Below are positions 1 to 6,993 of a stretch of 8,294 bases of DNA, piece by piece; the first letter of the stretch is position 1; every line of letters starts with the position of its first letter. The notes beneath the pieces were generated by a model that searched no databases, was not told the DNA's origin, and worked only from the letters and a program-made list of their open reading frames with translations. Source of the stretch: Thiomicrospira sp. UBA5634 (GTDB lineage Bacteria; Pseudomonadota; Gammaproteobacteria; Thiomicrospirales; Thiomicrospiraceae). Where the stretch lies: positions 3,839 through 12,132 of the forward strand of contig DIJW01000076.1 in NCBI GenBank assembly GCA_002421475.1. The letters are read 5' to 3'. The position numbers and the translations under genes are program-made.

Positions 1-195
1 AGTTTGTGTGATGAAGTGGCGGCTTTAGCCATTGAACATCAAGATAATAACGAAGGCATTATTACGATTTCGATTGGTTTGGCGTGGGTAGAATACAAGC
101 CGGGCCGCAATGCAGATGAGGTGTATGCGCGCGCGGATAAGGCCTTGTATCAAGCAAAAGATCAAGGGCGTAATCGGTTGGTAATCAGTCTTTAA
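1..195 (+). CDS. Diguanylate cyclase, C-terminal end of GGDEF domain (5' partial)
   Basis: The frame is open from base 1 and stops at TAA 193-195, so this is the last 64 residues of a gene that begins outside the window. It shows the usual end of a GGDEF domain: a TISIGLAW strand, then ADEVYARADKALYQAKDQGRN. This matches the family's conserved ISIGxA and ADxALYxAKxxGRN elements. GGDEF enzymes make cyclic di-GMP from two GTP. The GGDEF active-site motif, any inhibitory I-site and any N-terminal sensor or receiver domain lie upstream, so activity and input cannot be judged. Nothing follows the GGDEF domain, so no EAL domain is fused at the C-terminus. The next gene starts 20 bp on, on the same strand, which suggests co-transcription with the sensor-kinase-like protein. 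The family call is strong; the full architecture is unknown. Confidence 0.9.
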   Translation, partial: SLCDEVAALAIEHQDNNEGIITISIGLAWVEYKPGRNADEVYARADKALYQAKDQGRNRLVISL

Positions 196-203
196 TAGTT
201 TTT

Positions 204-208
204 GGGAG
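204..208 (+). promoter_or_regulatory. Ribosome binding site for the sensor-kinase-like gene
   Basis: GGGAG lies 7 nt before ATG 216 and supports that start over the in-frame ATG at 222, which would leave 13 nt. Confidence 0.55.
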
Positions 209-215
209 CAAACGA

Positions 216-1370
216 ATGACGATGTATTCATTACAACATCAATTACAACGCGGGTTAAGCTGGCGAACAACCGTGCTCATGTTATTAGTTTGGGGCTTAG
301 GTATTGTCGGGGTCCATATTTGGGCCCAACAATGGATGGATGATGAGTTGGCGCAAGACAGTCAGCAGTTAGCAACGATGATTGAGTTACACAATGATGT
401 GTTACAGGTTGATAGTCGAGCGCATCGCGTTAACTTTAGCCAAGCCTTATCAGGACATTATTTTGTAATTCATGGACAGCAGATCAAACGGGTGTTGTCT
501 CCTTCATTGGATGGTTTTGTCATTCAGTTACCTGAACGTGTTGGACAACAACCGATGGTGTTTACCGCAGAGGGACCGGCGCAAAGTCGACTTTTAGTGC
601 ATTTTGCGGAATATGATATTGGTGGTCGTTGGTTTGATGTGGCGGTTGCGCGCGATAACCACTTAATGCAACACGCATTAAACCGTTTTAATTGGTTGTT
701 CAGCCTATTGATGGGGTTGGGGTGGTTGGCTTTAATGCTCTGGCAACGCCGGTCGGTGTCGCAGGGTTTTAAACCGATCAAGAAGATGACACACAATTTG
801 GCATTAGATGGATTACAAGCAAATTTGTTCGCTAAAAACTGGCCAACGGAATGGATGACGTTAGCTGATCAGTTGCATCAAGCGTTAATTCAATTAAGGG
901 CCAAAATGCTACGAGATGACCTGCCTGCCGATAGTTATCAAGTGGTTTGGCCGCATGATTTACAGCGTGTCATTGAGCCATACCATGTTGCCCATCCGGG
1001 AATTGAGATACGTTTAAGTTTTAAGCCCACCCCGTTTCATTTATTAGTTGCGCAACAGGATATGAGCGCACTGGTAAAAAACTTATTGGATAACGCAACC
1101 CAGTGGGGGCGTAGCCAGATTTGGTTGACCGTCACTCACCAAGAAGACCAATTGTGTTTTATGGTGGAGGATGATGGTGAAGGGATGGCTCCGGAGCGAG
1201 TGGCGCAAATTCAACAACGCAATGCAAATAAAGTAGCCGGAGAAAGCCCTTCCGGTTTAATGGTGGTGGAGGATATTGTGCGCGCCTATCAAGGTAAATT
1301 AGAGTTTGGGCATAGTGAAACACTCGGCGGTTTGCGGGTGAAATTGTGTTTAAATCGTCCTAATTGGTAG
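216..1370 (+). CDS. Membrane sensor histidine kinase-like protein lacking an evident H-box
   Basis: This 384-residue protein has two membrane segments (about 18-37 and 160-177) enclosing a periplasmic sensor of about 120 residues. A HAMP-like linker follows (from FKPIKKM, about residues 184-235), then a HATPase_c domain (about 250-384). The ATP-binding landmarks are clear: an N-box with N289 and N293 in LVKNLLDNATQW, a G1 box VEDDGEGM with D320, a short G2-like SGL at 346-348, and a final GGLRVKL strand. What is missing is the dimerisation/phospho-acceptor helix with an H-E-x-x-x-P motif. The histidines between TM2 and the N-box (193, 221, 247) have no such context, and the chain passes almost straight from the HAMP-like helix to the HATPase. 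It may be a degenerate kinase, a kinase with an unusual acceptor, or a regulatory ATPase. The GGDEF gene is just upstream and an ABC operon 51 bp downstream. No response regulator is visible. Confidence 0.8.
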   Translation: MTMYSLQHQLQRGLSWRTTVLMLLVWGLGIVGVHIWAQQWMDDELAQDSQQLATMIELHNDVLQVDSRAHRVNFSQALSGHYFVIHGQQIKRVLSPSLDGFVIQLPERVGQQPMVFTAEGPAQSRLLVHFAEYDIGGRWFDVAVARDNHLMQHALNRFNWLFSLLMGLGWLALMLWQRRSVSQGFKPIKKMTHNLALDGLQANLFAKNWPTEWMTLADQLHQALIQLRAKMLRDDLPADSYQVVWPHDLQRVIEPYHVAHPGIEIRLSFKPTPFHLLVAQQDMSALVKNLLDNATQWGRSQIWLTVTHQEDQLCFMVEDDGEGMAPERVAQIQQRNANKVAGESPSGLMVVEDIVRAYQGKLEFGHSETLGGLRVKLCLNRPNW

Positions 1371-1410
1371 TGGTGTGCAAAAAATACGCTGGGTTTGGGT
1401 CTCAATATTA

Positions 1411-1415
1411 GAGGA
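1411..1415 (+). promoter_or_regulatory. Ribosome binding site setting the ABC ATPase start
   Basis: GAGGA lies 6 nt before ATG 1422. It favours this start over an in-frame TTG at 1395, which would add nine residues not expected in the family. Confidence 0.65.
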
Positions 1416-1421
1416 CGTTGT

Positions 1422-2108
1422 ATGTCATTGATTAAAGCAAAAGGGGTTCAAAAAACCTATCAGATGGGCGAAGTGGCGGTAGCGGCATTGCGTGACATTA
1501 ATTTGACGATTCAACCCGGTTCATTTGTGGCGATTGTCGGCCCATCCGGCAGTGGCAAAAGTACGTTGTTAAATCTTATCGGTTGTTTAGATAAACCGAC
1601 ACAGGGGCAGTTAAGTGTTCTCGATACCGATATCAGCACACTCAACCGTCATCAGTTAGCGACGTTTCGCGGCCAGCATATAGGGTTTGTATTCCAAGAC
1701 TTTAATCTTATACCGGTGCTCACGGTTGCTGAAAATATTGAATATCCATTAGTGATGGTGCAAGACTGGTCGGTTGCCGATCGCCAAACGCGAGTAGCAG
1801 AATTGCTTGACGCGATCGGCATGGCGGATCAGGCACATAAACGACCGGATCAACTTTCCGGCGGTCAAAAACAGCGTGTTGCGGTGGCCCGGGCATTGGC
1901 AACACGACCCAAATTAGTGTTAGCCGACGAACCCACCGCCAATTTAGATCATGATACGGCCTATAAAGTGATCGGTTTAATGAAAAAAATGCGTGATGAA
2001 TTAGGAACGACGTTTGTGTTTTCGACCCATGATCCGAAAATTGTCGGCGAGGCCGAAAAGGTGCTGGAAATCGAAGACGGCAAAATCAAACCGGAGGCGG
2101 CGCAATGA
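1422..2108 (+). CDS. ABC transporter ATP-binding protein, LolD/MacB type
   Basis: The 228-residue nucleotide-binding subunit is a normal length for the LolD/MacB/FtsE group. It has a complete motif set: Walker A GPSGSGKST (40-48), Q-loop Q92 in VFQDFNLIP, signature LSGGQKQRVAVARAL (145-159), Walker B LVLADEP (165-171) with catalytic E170, D-loop NLD (174-176) and switch histidine H203 in STHD. It should hydrolyse ATP at the cytoplasmic face to drive the permease encoded next, whose start overlaps this stop by 4 bp (ATGA), implying translational coupling. The LNLIGCLDKPTxG and VFQDFNLIPxLTVxEN elements are typical of the lipoprotein-release and macrolide-exporter ATPases. MacB-type efflux ATPases share these motifs. 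The neighbouring LolA-like protein favours an envelope lipid or lipoprotein role, but the substrate cannot be read from the ATPase. Confidence 0.95.
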   Translation: MSLIKAKGVQKTYQMGEVAVAALRDINLTIQPGSFVAIVGPSGSGKSTLLNLIGCLDKPTQGQLSVLDTDISTLNRHQLATFRGQHIGFVFQDFNLIPVLTVAENIEYPLVMVQDWSVADRQTRVAELLDAIGMADQAHKRPDQLSGGQKQRVAVARALATRPKLVLADEPTANLDHDTAYKVIGLMKKMRDELGTTFVFSTHDPKIVGEAEKVLEIEDGKIKPEAAQ

Positions 2109-3355
2109 AAATCTTACGGTTAGCATTTTTAAACCTGACGCGTTATGCGCGCCGCACGCTGTTGACAGTAGGATTGATCGTATTGGGGGTGCTGGCGGTG
2201 TTAATGTTTGTGTCCGTGTCGGGTTCGTTTAAGTCGATGATGATCGGGCAAATTACCGATTCGATGTTGGGACACTTGCAAGTTCACCGCAAAGGTTATG
2301 TCGCGTCTATCGACAACTCGCCGCTAAATATGAACATAAAACCGCAGGCGTTGGCCAAAATAGAAGCCACTTTAGAGCAAATTCCGCAAGTTCAAGCGGT
2401 CAGTTATCGCCTCAAGTTTGGCGCGATGTTGAGCAATTTTGAAGAAACCACCAGTATTCGGTTAAACGGGGTTGATCCGCAAGCGGAATTAGCCAGTATG
2501 CCAGGCCTGGTGGAACGTATTGTGGTAAATGGTGACCAAGCAAAATCGACGTTGTTAGTCGACAAAGGCAAAATTTTGTTGCCGGAATTACTCGCTCGCG
2601 GCTTAAAACTCAAAACCGGTGATACTGTCGTATTGGTTGCGACCAATATTGACGGTTCTGTGAACGGTCAGACCTTTGAAGTACAGGGCGTATTGCAAGC
2701 GATTTCCGGACCGGGCGGGCGAGATGGTTATATGCATTTGGAGGATGCGCGCGCCTTGTTACGCATGGCAAATGCCGAAGTTAACGAAATTGCCATTCGA
2801 TTGGATCATATTGACAGTTTGCCGAGTGTTCGCCGCCAACTTGATGTGGCTTTCGGTCAAATGCTTAACCCACAGGGGCAACCGGTGCTTGAGGTTCATC
2901 AGTGGGATGACTTATCACCCTTTGCCAATATTGCCAATATGATTGATTTATTAGACCTGTTTATTCGTTTGATGTTGGTCGGTATTGTATTGATTGCAAT
3001 TATGAATGTGATGATGATGGCCGTGTACGAACGTATGCGCGAAATCGGAACAATGGCTGCATTAGGCACGCCGCCGCGTCGTATTTTGGGACTGTTTTTA
3101 ACCGAAGGGTTATTGTTAGGGTTATTGGGTTCGGTGATTGGGGTTTTTCTTAGTTTACTTTTGGTGTTTGCGCTGAGTTTTTGGCCAATCCATTTTGAAT
3201 TTGGTCGTCAATCTTTAGTCTTGGTGCCAAGTTTACATTGGACTGAAATGTTATGGATTAGTTTGGTGGTGACCGCCATGGCCGTGATGGCCAGCCTGCA
3301 ACCGGCTTGGAAAGCATCTCGACTGAATCCGATTCAGGCCTTGCGCCAAGTTTAG
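2105..3355 (+). CDS. ABC transporter permease, MacB/FtsX family
   Basis: This 416-residue inner-membrane permease has the standard MacB/LolC/LolE layout: one N-terminal TM helix (about 19-37), a large periplasmic core (about 38-287), then three C-terminal TM helices (about 288-307, 330-360, 382-402). The cytoplasmic ERMREIGTMAALG segment (309-321) after TM2 and the C-terminal PAWKASRLNPIQALRQV are hallmarks of the FtsX domain. These four-helix permeases do not form a classical channel. They couple ATP hydrolysis to periplasmic movements that extract or pass on lipoproteins, lipids or drugs. The ATG overlaps the ATPase stop, with GGAGG 7 nt upstream (2093-2097). Only one permease is present, so the complex would be a homodimer, unlike heterodimeric LolC/LolE. 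The following LolA-like and barrel genes suggest cargo hand-over toward the outer membrane; that is inference. Confidence 0.93.
   Translation: MKILRLAFLNLTRYARRTLLTVGLIVLGVLAVLMFVSVSGSFKSMMIGQITDSMLGHLQVHRKGYVASIDNSPLNMNIKPQALAKIEATLEQIPQVQAVSYRLKFGAMLSNFEETTSIRLNGVDPQAELASMPGLVERIVVNGDQAKSTLLVDKGKILLPELLARGLKLKTGDTVVLVATNIDGSVNGQTFEVQGVLQAISGPGGRDGYMHLEDARALLRMANAEVNEIAIRLDHIDSLPSVRRQLDVAFGQMLNPQGQPVLEVHQWDDLSPFANIANMIDLLDLFIRLMLVGIVLIAIMNVMMMAVYERMREIGTMAALGTPPRRILGLFLTEGLLLGLLGSVIGVFLSLLLVFALSFWPIHFEFGRQSLVLVPSLHWTEMLWISLVVTAMAVMASLQPAWKASRLNPIQALRQV
2501..2513 (+). repeat. CAGGCCTGGTGG motif, copy 1 (inside the permease gene)
   Basis: The sequence is CCAGGCCTGGTGG. It encodes Pro-Gly-Leu-Val in the permease's periplasmic core and is identical to part of the palindrome at 8257-8282. 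It uses CTG for leucine where these genes mostly use TTA/TTG. Confidence 0.6.
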
Positions 3356-3358
3356 GAG
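3354..3358 (+). promoter_or_regulatory. Ribosome binding site setting the LolA-like start
   Basis: AGGAG overlaps the permease stop TAG (3353-3355) and sits 5 nt before ATG 3364. It fixes the start there and rules out longer in-frame versions reaching back into the permease gene. Confidence 0.7.
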
Positions 3359-3363
3359 TGAAT

Positions 3364-4110
3364 ATGCAAAAGTTATTAAAACCGGCGTTGTTGGCGTTGC
3401 TCATATTTAGCCACCAGGCCTGGTCAGCGGCAGAATTCGATGCCAATGCATTATTAAAACAAGTCGATGAAAAACTGTCGCCGCCTTCGTATGAAATGTA
3501 TCGCAAACTAATCAATATCGAGCCGGACGGTAAACGTAAAGAGTTTGTGTTGTATTCGGTTAAAAAAGGCCAAGACAAAATGCTGGCGTTGTTTTTAGAT
3601 CCGGCCAGTGAGCGCGGTAGAAGTACGTTACGTTTAGGCGATAATCAGTGGTTGTATATTCCGAATGTCGGGCGGCCGCTGCGCATCACCAGTTTACAGT
3701 CGGTGGTCGGCGGAGTCTTTAACAACTCCGATATTATGCAATTGGATTTTCATGTCGAATACAGCGCAACTTTGTTGGAGGAGACCGCGGATCAATGGCT
3801 GTTAGAACTGAAAGCACGCCATCAAGCCGTGGCGTATGATCGCTTAAAAATGTGGGTGGATAAGGCTAGTCAATCGCCGCTGACGATAGAGGCCTATGCG
3901 TCCAGCGGTATGTTAATCAAGACGTTACGTTATAGCGAAATGAAAGATTTTGGTCATGGCATTAAACGTCCAAGCCAATTACAAACCGACAGCCCGCTGT
4001 TTAAAGGCCATAAATCCGTGATGTTATTTTCCGGCATTAAACCTCGGGCATTTGCGGATGAGGTTTTTAGTTTAAGTTTTATGCCGCGCGTCGGTGAATT
4101 ACGTCAATGA
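3364..4110 (+). CDS. Periplasmic LolA-like outer membrane lipoprotein-sorting protein
   Basis: This 248-residue secreted protein has a signal peptide: two lysines early, a leucine-rich core at 8-15, and likely cleavage near Ala22/Ala23. There is no lipobox, so it should be soluble in the periplasm. The mature part fits the LolA_like group annotated as outer membrane lipoprotein-sorting proteins (PF17131, from memory). It has a repeated beta-strand pattern, a central RGRSTLRLGDNQWLYIPNVG run (about 84-103) and a GGVFNNSDIMQLDF run (116-129) with D123, equivalent to the family's WlYlP and sDl elements. Such proteins fold like LolA, as an open half-barrel that shields a lipid moiety. It is longer than classical LolA (about 200 residues), and no LolB is seen. 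It starts 8 bp after the permease and overlaps the barrel gene by 4 bp, so it is the likely carrier between them. Its lipid or lipoprotein cargo is unknown. Confidence 0.82.
   Translation: MQKLLKPALLALLIFSHQAWSAAEFDANALLKQVDEKLSPPSYEMYRKLINIEPDGKRKEFVLYSVKKGQDKMLALFLDPASERGRSTLRLGDNQWLYIPNVGRPLRITSLQSVVGGVFNNSDIMQLDFHVEYSATLLEETADQWLLELKARHQAVAYDRLKMWVDKASQSPLTIEAYASSGMLIKTLRYSEMKDFGHGIKRPSQLQTDSPLFKGHKSVMLFSGIKPRAFADEVFSLSFMPRVGELRQ
3409..3424 (-). repeat. CAGGCCTGGTGG motif, copy 2 (minus orientation, in signal peptide code)
   Basis: AGCCACCAGGCCTGGT is a 16-base exact match to 8260-8275. The 12-mer reads on the minus strand at 3411-3422. It codes for Ser-His-Gln-Ala-Trp in the signal peptide of the LolA-like protein, a stretch tolerant of sequence change. 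Confidence 0.6.
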
Positions 4111-5372
4111 AGCAGGCCTGGTGGTTGATTTTTGCGCTGGCTGTAAGCAGCGTAACCGCAGAGGATTTTAGCGCGGAAAGCTTTAGTTTTGATATTAGTC
4201 AGTATGAGCGTAAAACGTGGGAATTAAGCGGTTATCTGCAAGGCACGGCACAAACGTTGCAACCCAATCAGCAGAGTTTGTTTAGTGAATTATCTGCCAG
4301 TCAAACGGCCTATCAGCGTTATTTAGCCGAGTTGGAGTTAAGTGGTTTATATCGTTGGCAAACCACCACTTTATATGCGTTAGCAAAAATTCAAACCTTA
4401 CATCAGCCGACGTTAACCGATAATCAAACCGAGACAGACGCTGATTTTTACCAGCTTTATCTGCATTATCAACCGAATCAAAATTGGCAATTTGAGCTGG
4501 GGCAACGCGCGTTACGCTGGGGGAGGGGTTACGCATTTAATCCGGTCGCGGTGTTAGAACGGCCAAAAGATGCGTTGGATCCCGATTTAGCCCGCGAAGG
4601 TTTTGTGTTGGCCAATGCCGAATGGGTAAAAAGTTTTGCCGACTGGGGATCGGTGTCTTTGACAGCGGTGGTATTGCCGGTTAGTGAGGATTTGAATGCT
4701 GAGTTTGGTCAAAAACAAACTTGGAATAACGCGCTTAAATTCAGTTGGCAATTTGGTAAAACAGATCTGGATTGGATTTGGCGCAGTGATGGCAGTCGAC
4801 CGGAGGCTTTTGGGTTTGCTTTTTCACACAGCTTAGCAGTGAACTTTGCGTTACATGGCGAAGCACTGTGGTTGCAACGTAGTTTGATATTGGTGGATTC
4901 CAACGGCGTTATGAGTCAACAAACCAAGACAGGGGCAGATATTTTGTTGGGTTTGCGTTATTTGACCAATCAAGAAACCACTTGGATTGCTGAACTGTAT
5001 CATCAAGCAAACGCTTATACATCAGGTCAAATGACAGATTTTTATGCCTATGCCGAAACAGCTTCCCCCATTGCTTTGCAGAATCTTATTAGTCGTTCGC
5101 GTTATTTGGCACCGCAGGCCATGCAAAACTATTTGTCGGTTAAAGTGAGTCAAAAAGAACCTTGGAACTGGTTATATTGGACAGTCGGTTTAGGCTTGAT
5201 CACTAACGTGGAAGATCGCAGTTCAATTGTGACGCCTGAAATTATTTATAGCGGGCTGATGAATTGGGAAGGTCGGATGCGGCTGAATTATTTTGTTGGG
5301 GATGACTTGTCAGAATATGGTGAACGCCAAAATGCGTGGCGGGCTGAAGTTCAAATTCGGTATCACTTTTAA
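4107..5372 (+). CDS. Outer-membrane beta-barrel protein of the ABC/LolA-like operon
   Basis: This 421-residue secreted protein has a signal peptide (MKQAWWLIFALAVSSVTA, cleavage after Ala18). The mature chain is rich in alternating aromatic/polar strands such as ELSGYLQGTAQTL, DFYQLYLHYQP and NWQFELGQRALRWG. It ends VQIRYHF, the terminal-Phe signature recognised by the BAM machinery. The most conserved-looking stretch is the RWGRGYAFNPVAVLERP region (138-154) followed by KDALDPDLAREGF, probably a plug or constriction loop. No OmpA-like or TonB-box domain is visible. Its ATG overlaps the LolA-like stop (ATGA) and only a weak GGTGA lies 9 nt upstream, so translation is probably coupled. With the ABC pair and the carrier it would complete a trans-envelope path, as partner, receptor or exit pore. 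DUF1302-like barrels encoded beside LolA-fold proteins and RND/MMPL pumps offer a parallel. I cannot name the family with certainty. Confidence 0.75.
   Translation: MKQAWWLIFALAVSSVTAEDFSAESFSFDISQYERKTWELSGYLQGTAQTLQPNQQSLFSELSASQTAYQRYLAELELSGLYRWQTTTLYALAKIQTLHQPTLTDNQTETDADFYQLYLHYQPNQNWQFELGQRALRWGRGYAFNPVAVLERPKDALDPDLAREGFVLANAEWVKSFADWGSVSLTAVVLPVSEDLNAEFGQKQTWNNALKFSWQFGKTDLDWIWRSDGSRPEAFGFAFSHSLAVNFALHGEALWLQRSLILVDSNGVMSQQTKTGADILLGLRYLTNQETTWIAELYHQANAYTSGQMTDFYAYAETASPIALQNLISRSRYLAPQAMQNYLSVKVSQKEPWNWLYWTVGLGLITNVEDRSSIVTPEIIYSGLMNWEGRMRLNYFVGDDLSEYGERQNAWRAEVQIRYHF
4113..4124 (+). repeat. CAGGCCTGGTGG motif, copy 3 (in signal peptide code)
   Basis: This is an exact 12-mer, six bases after the barrel gene's ATG, encoding Gln-Ala-Trp-Trp in its signal peptide. 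The base before it is G, not C, so identity with the palindrome is limited to these 12 bases. Confidence 0.55.
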
Positions 5373-5407
5373 GTTAACCTGATTCTCCCAGCCGGGTTAA
5401 TTACAAT

Positions 5408-5432
5408 AACCTATTATTTATAAGGTTTTTTT
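5408..5432 (+). terminator. Possible weak intrinsic terminator after the transport operon
   Basis: AACCT (5408-5412) can pair with AGGTT (5423-5427) around a 10-nt AT-rich loop, and a T-run continues to 5432. The 5-bp stem is weak. A second possible hairpin just upstream pairs TTAACC (5374-5379) with GGTTAA (5395-5400) across a 15-nt loop, but no T-run follows it. The position between two operons supports a terminator. Confidence 0.45.
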
Positions 5433-5438
5433 GCTACC

Positions 5439-5467
5439 TTAGCACCCATTTAGGTTCGGGTTATCTA
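5439..5467 (+). promoter_or_regulatory. Possible promoter for the cyclase-lipoprotein operon
   Basis: TTAGCA (5439-5444, 4 of 6 to the -35 consensus) is 17 bp from TATCTA (5462-5467, 3 of 6 to the -10). A promoter is expected somewhere in the 112-bp gap 5373-5484. TATAAG at 5419-5424 is a better -10 but overlaps the putative terminator and lacks a good -35. No cAMP-receptor-type palindrome was seen. Confidence 0.2.
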
Positions 5468-5484
5468 TTCATTGGAATTTCGTG

Positions 5485-6993
5485 ATGTTAAACAAAAATC
5501 AGCTCAAAAAAATGATGCAAACGATAAAGTCGATAGACTGGATTGGTATTTATCGTCAAGGCTTGAATCATTATCAACACACCCTTCGTCAAGGCGGGTT
5601 GAAGCTCAAAATTATCGGCGGAATGGTATTGGTGATTGTTTTTGCAGTTGGGTTACTTAGCCATTTTTTGAGCGGATTACTGGAGCGTTCTTTAACGGAT
5701 AAAGCTTACGAAGTAGGGCAGATGGCGGTTGCCAGGATTGCTGATGCATCGTTTAATGCGATTGTTGAGCGAACTTATGCCAACCGCGTGAACTTATTGG
5801 AGATGCTTAAAGAAACCAAAGAAGCGCAAATGGAAGGGTTTTTGGACATCTCAATTTATGTATATGAACGCCAAGAAAAACAGCCTGTTTTTAACTATTT
5901 CGCCGGCTTCTCAGAACAACGCGAGGCGTTACAGGATGTAAATTTAGTCAGCCAAGTTTTAGCCAGTCAAGACCGCCAAGTTTTACGTGATTCAGTGATC
6001 TATAACGAGGGTGAGCGTACCTTACAGTCTATTCGTTTTGTACGGCCGGTAGTTTTTAGCGTCGGAGAACAAAAACATGTCGTTGGTGTGGTGGTGCTTC
6101 ACTATGACCAAGCAGCTATTTTAGACACGGTTCGTCAAGCGGCACAGATTTCCAGCTTCATCACGCTGGGTATTTTGGTGTTGTCGATTGTATTAGCTTG
6201 GTGGTTCTCGTTACGTTTAACAAGGCCAATTTTACGTGTTTCACAAGCTGCGAAACACGTTGCCGAAGGTGACTTGAATACTAAACTCGAAATCCACACC
6301 AACGATGAAATTGAAGACTTGGCGGATGAGTTTAACAAGATGGTGAAGGGTTTAAGAGAACATCAGCGTATGAGCAAGTTTGTGTCCGGATCGGCGATGA
6401 GTCAAATTCAGGATGATTCTGCGCAGATGACATTGGGCGGTCGTTATCGTACCCAAACGTTGTTGTTTAGTGATATTCGAGGGTTTACCGCGTTAAGTGA
6501 GCATCGCGCACCGGAAGAGGTGGTGACAATTATTAATCATTATTTGGATTTGCAGACCAGTATTATTCGTCAACATGGCGGCGATATAGACAAATTTGTC
6601 GGTGATGAAATTATGGCGACCTTTGAAGGCGACGATGGGTTGCAGCGAGCCCTGGATGCCGGCACGGCGATCCAACTAGCAATTGCGCAGGAAAATATTT
6701 TGCGTGAGGCTACTCAGCAGGTGACGGTAAATGTCGGTATTGGCATTAATCGCGGTGAAGTGATTGTGGGTAATATGGGTTCACATGATCGGATGGATTT
6801 TACCAGTATCGGCGCACCGGTTAATTTGGCTGCAAGATTGTGTTCTGAAGCTGCACCGGGCGAGGTATTGGTTCAACAAAGTTTGTTTGCCGAGTCTGAT
6901 TCGGCCTTAACGATTGATAACAAACGATCAATTACGGTTAAAGGCTTCAGTCAACCTTTGACCGTTGTTTCGATTAAAAAGGATCGGTTATGA
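5485..6993 (+). CDS. Membrane class III (IIIb-type) adenylate/guanylate cyclase with HAMP domain
   Basis: This 502-residue protein has TM1 (about 43-65), a periplasmic sensor of about 155 residues resembling a single Cache/PDC fold, TM2 (about 223-243), HAMP (about 243-296, RPILRVSQAAKHVAEGDLN) and a C-terminal class III cyclase domain (about 322-500). The catalytic residues are present: metal-binding D330 (SDIRGFT) and D374 (VGDE), base-recognising K370 (DKF), transition-state N447 and R451 (VNLAAR). The second base-recognising position is T440 (DFTSIG) rather than Asp. This Lys/Thr pair defines class IIIb and predicts cAMP production by a homodimer; a bicarbonate/CO2 response is known in that class and only inferred here. 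GGA at 5474-5476 sits 8 nt before ATG 5485, and an adjacent in-frame GTG (5482) is the alternative start. It overlaps the lipoprotein gene by 4 bp. The ligand of the periplasmic sensor is unknown. Confidence 0.92.
   Translation: MLNKNQLKKMMQTIKSIDWIGIYRQGLNHYQHTLRQGGLKLKIIGGMVLVIVFAVGLLSHFLSGLLERSLTDKAYEVGQMAVARIADASFNAIVERTYANRVNLLEMLKETKEAQMEGFLDISIYVYERQEKQPVFNYFAGFSEQREALQDVNLVSQVLASQDRQVLRDSVIYNEGERTLQSIRFVRPVVFSVGEQKHVVGVVVLHYDQAAILDTVRQAAQISSFITLGILVLSIVLAWWFSLRLTRPILRVSQAAKHVAEGDLNTKLEIHTNDEIEDLADEFNKMVKGLREHQRMSKFVSGSAMSQIQDDSAQMTLGGRYRTQTLLFSDIRGFTALSEHRAPEEVVTIINHYLDLQTSIIRQHGGDIDKFVGDEIMATFEGDDGLQRALDAGTAIQLAIAQENILREATQQVTVNVGIGINRGEVIVGNMGSHDRMDFTSIGAPVNLAARLCSEAAPGEVLVQQSLFAESDSALTIDNKRSITVKGFSQPLTVVSIKKDRL

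Noticed and set aside
25..270. Open frame on the minus strand across the GGDEF end
   Set aside because: It lies opposite a clear GGDEF coding region and spans the gene junction. It has no recognisable domain and reads as a shadow of the + strand gene. The other minus-strand frames in the window were rejected for the same reason.
1395..1421. TTG start extending the ABC ATPase by nine residues
   Set aside because: ATG 1422 has GAGGA at good spacing and begins at the normal family N-terminus.
1371..1421. Promoter or terminator between the kinase-like gene and the ABC ATPase
   Set aside because: The 51-bp gap has no convincing -35/-10 pair and no hairpin with T-run, so read-through seems more likely.
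2014..2232. Small + strand frame across the ATPase/permease junction
   Set aside because: It is out of frame with both well-supported genes and rich in Arg/Pro and Cys with no domain.
2924..2941. Short tandem repeat TTGCCAATA twice
   Set aside because: It is only two 9-base units inside the permease frame, encoding a plausible Ala-Asn-Ile pattern. Chance is enough to explain it.
1422..3355. Naming the ABC pair lolD and lolC/E
   Set aside because: Only one permease is present, no LolB is seen, and MacB-type exporters share the same motifs. A symbol would overstate the evidence.
3307..3363. Longer LolA-like reading frame starting inside the permease gene
   Set aside because: It would bury the signal peptide. 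ATG 3364 has AGGAG 5 nt upstream and a proper signal peptide directly after it.
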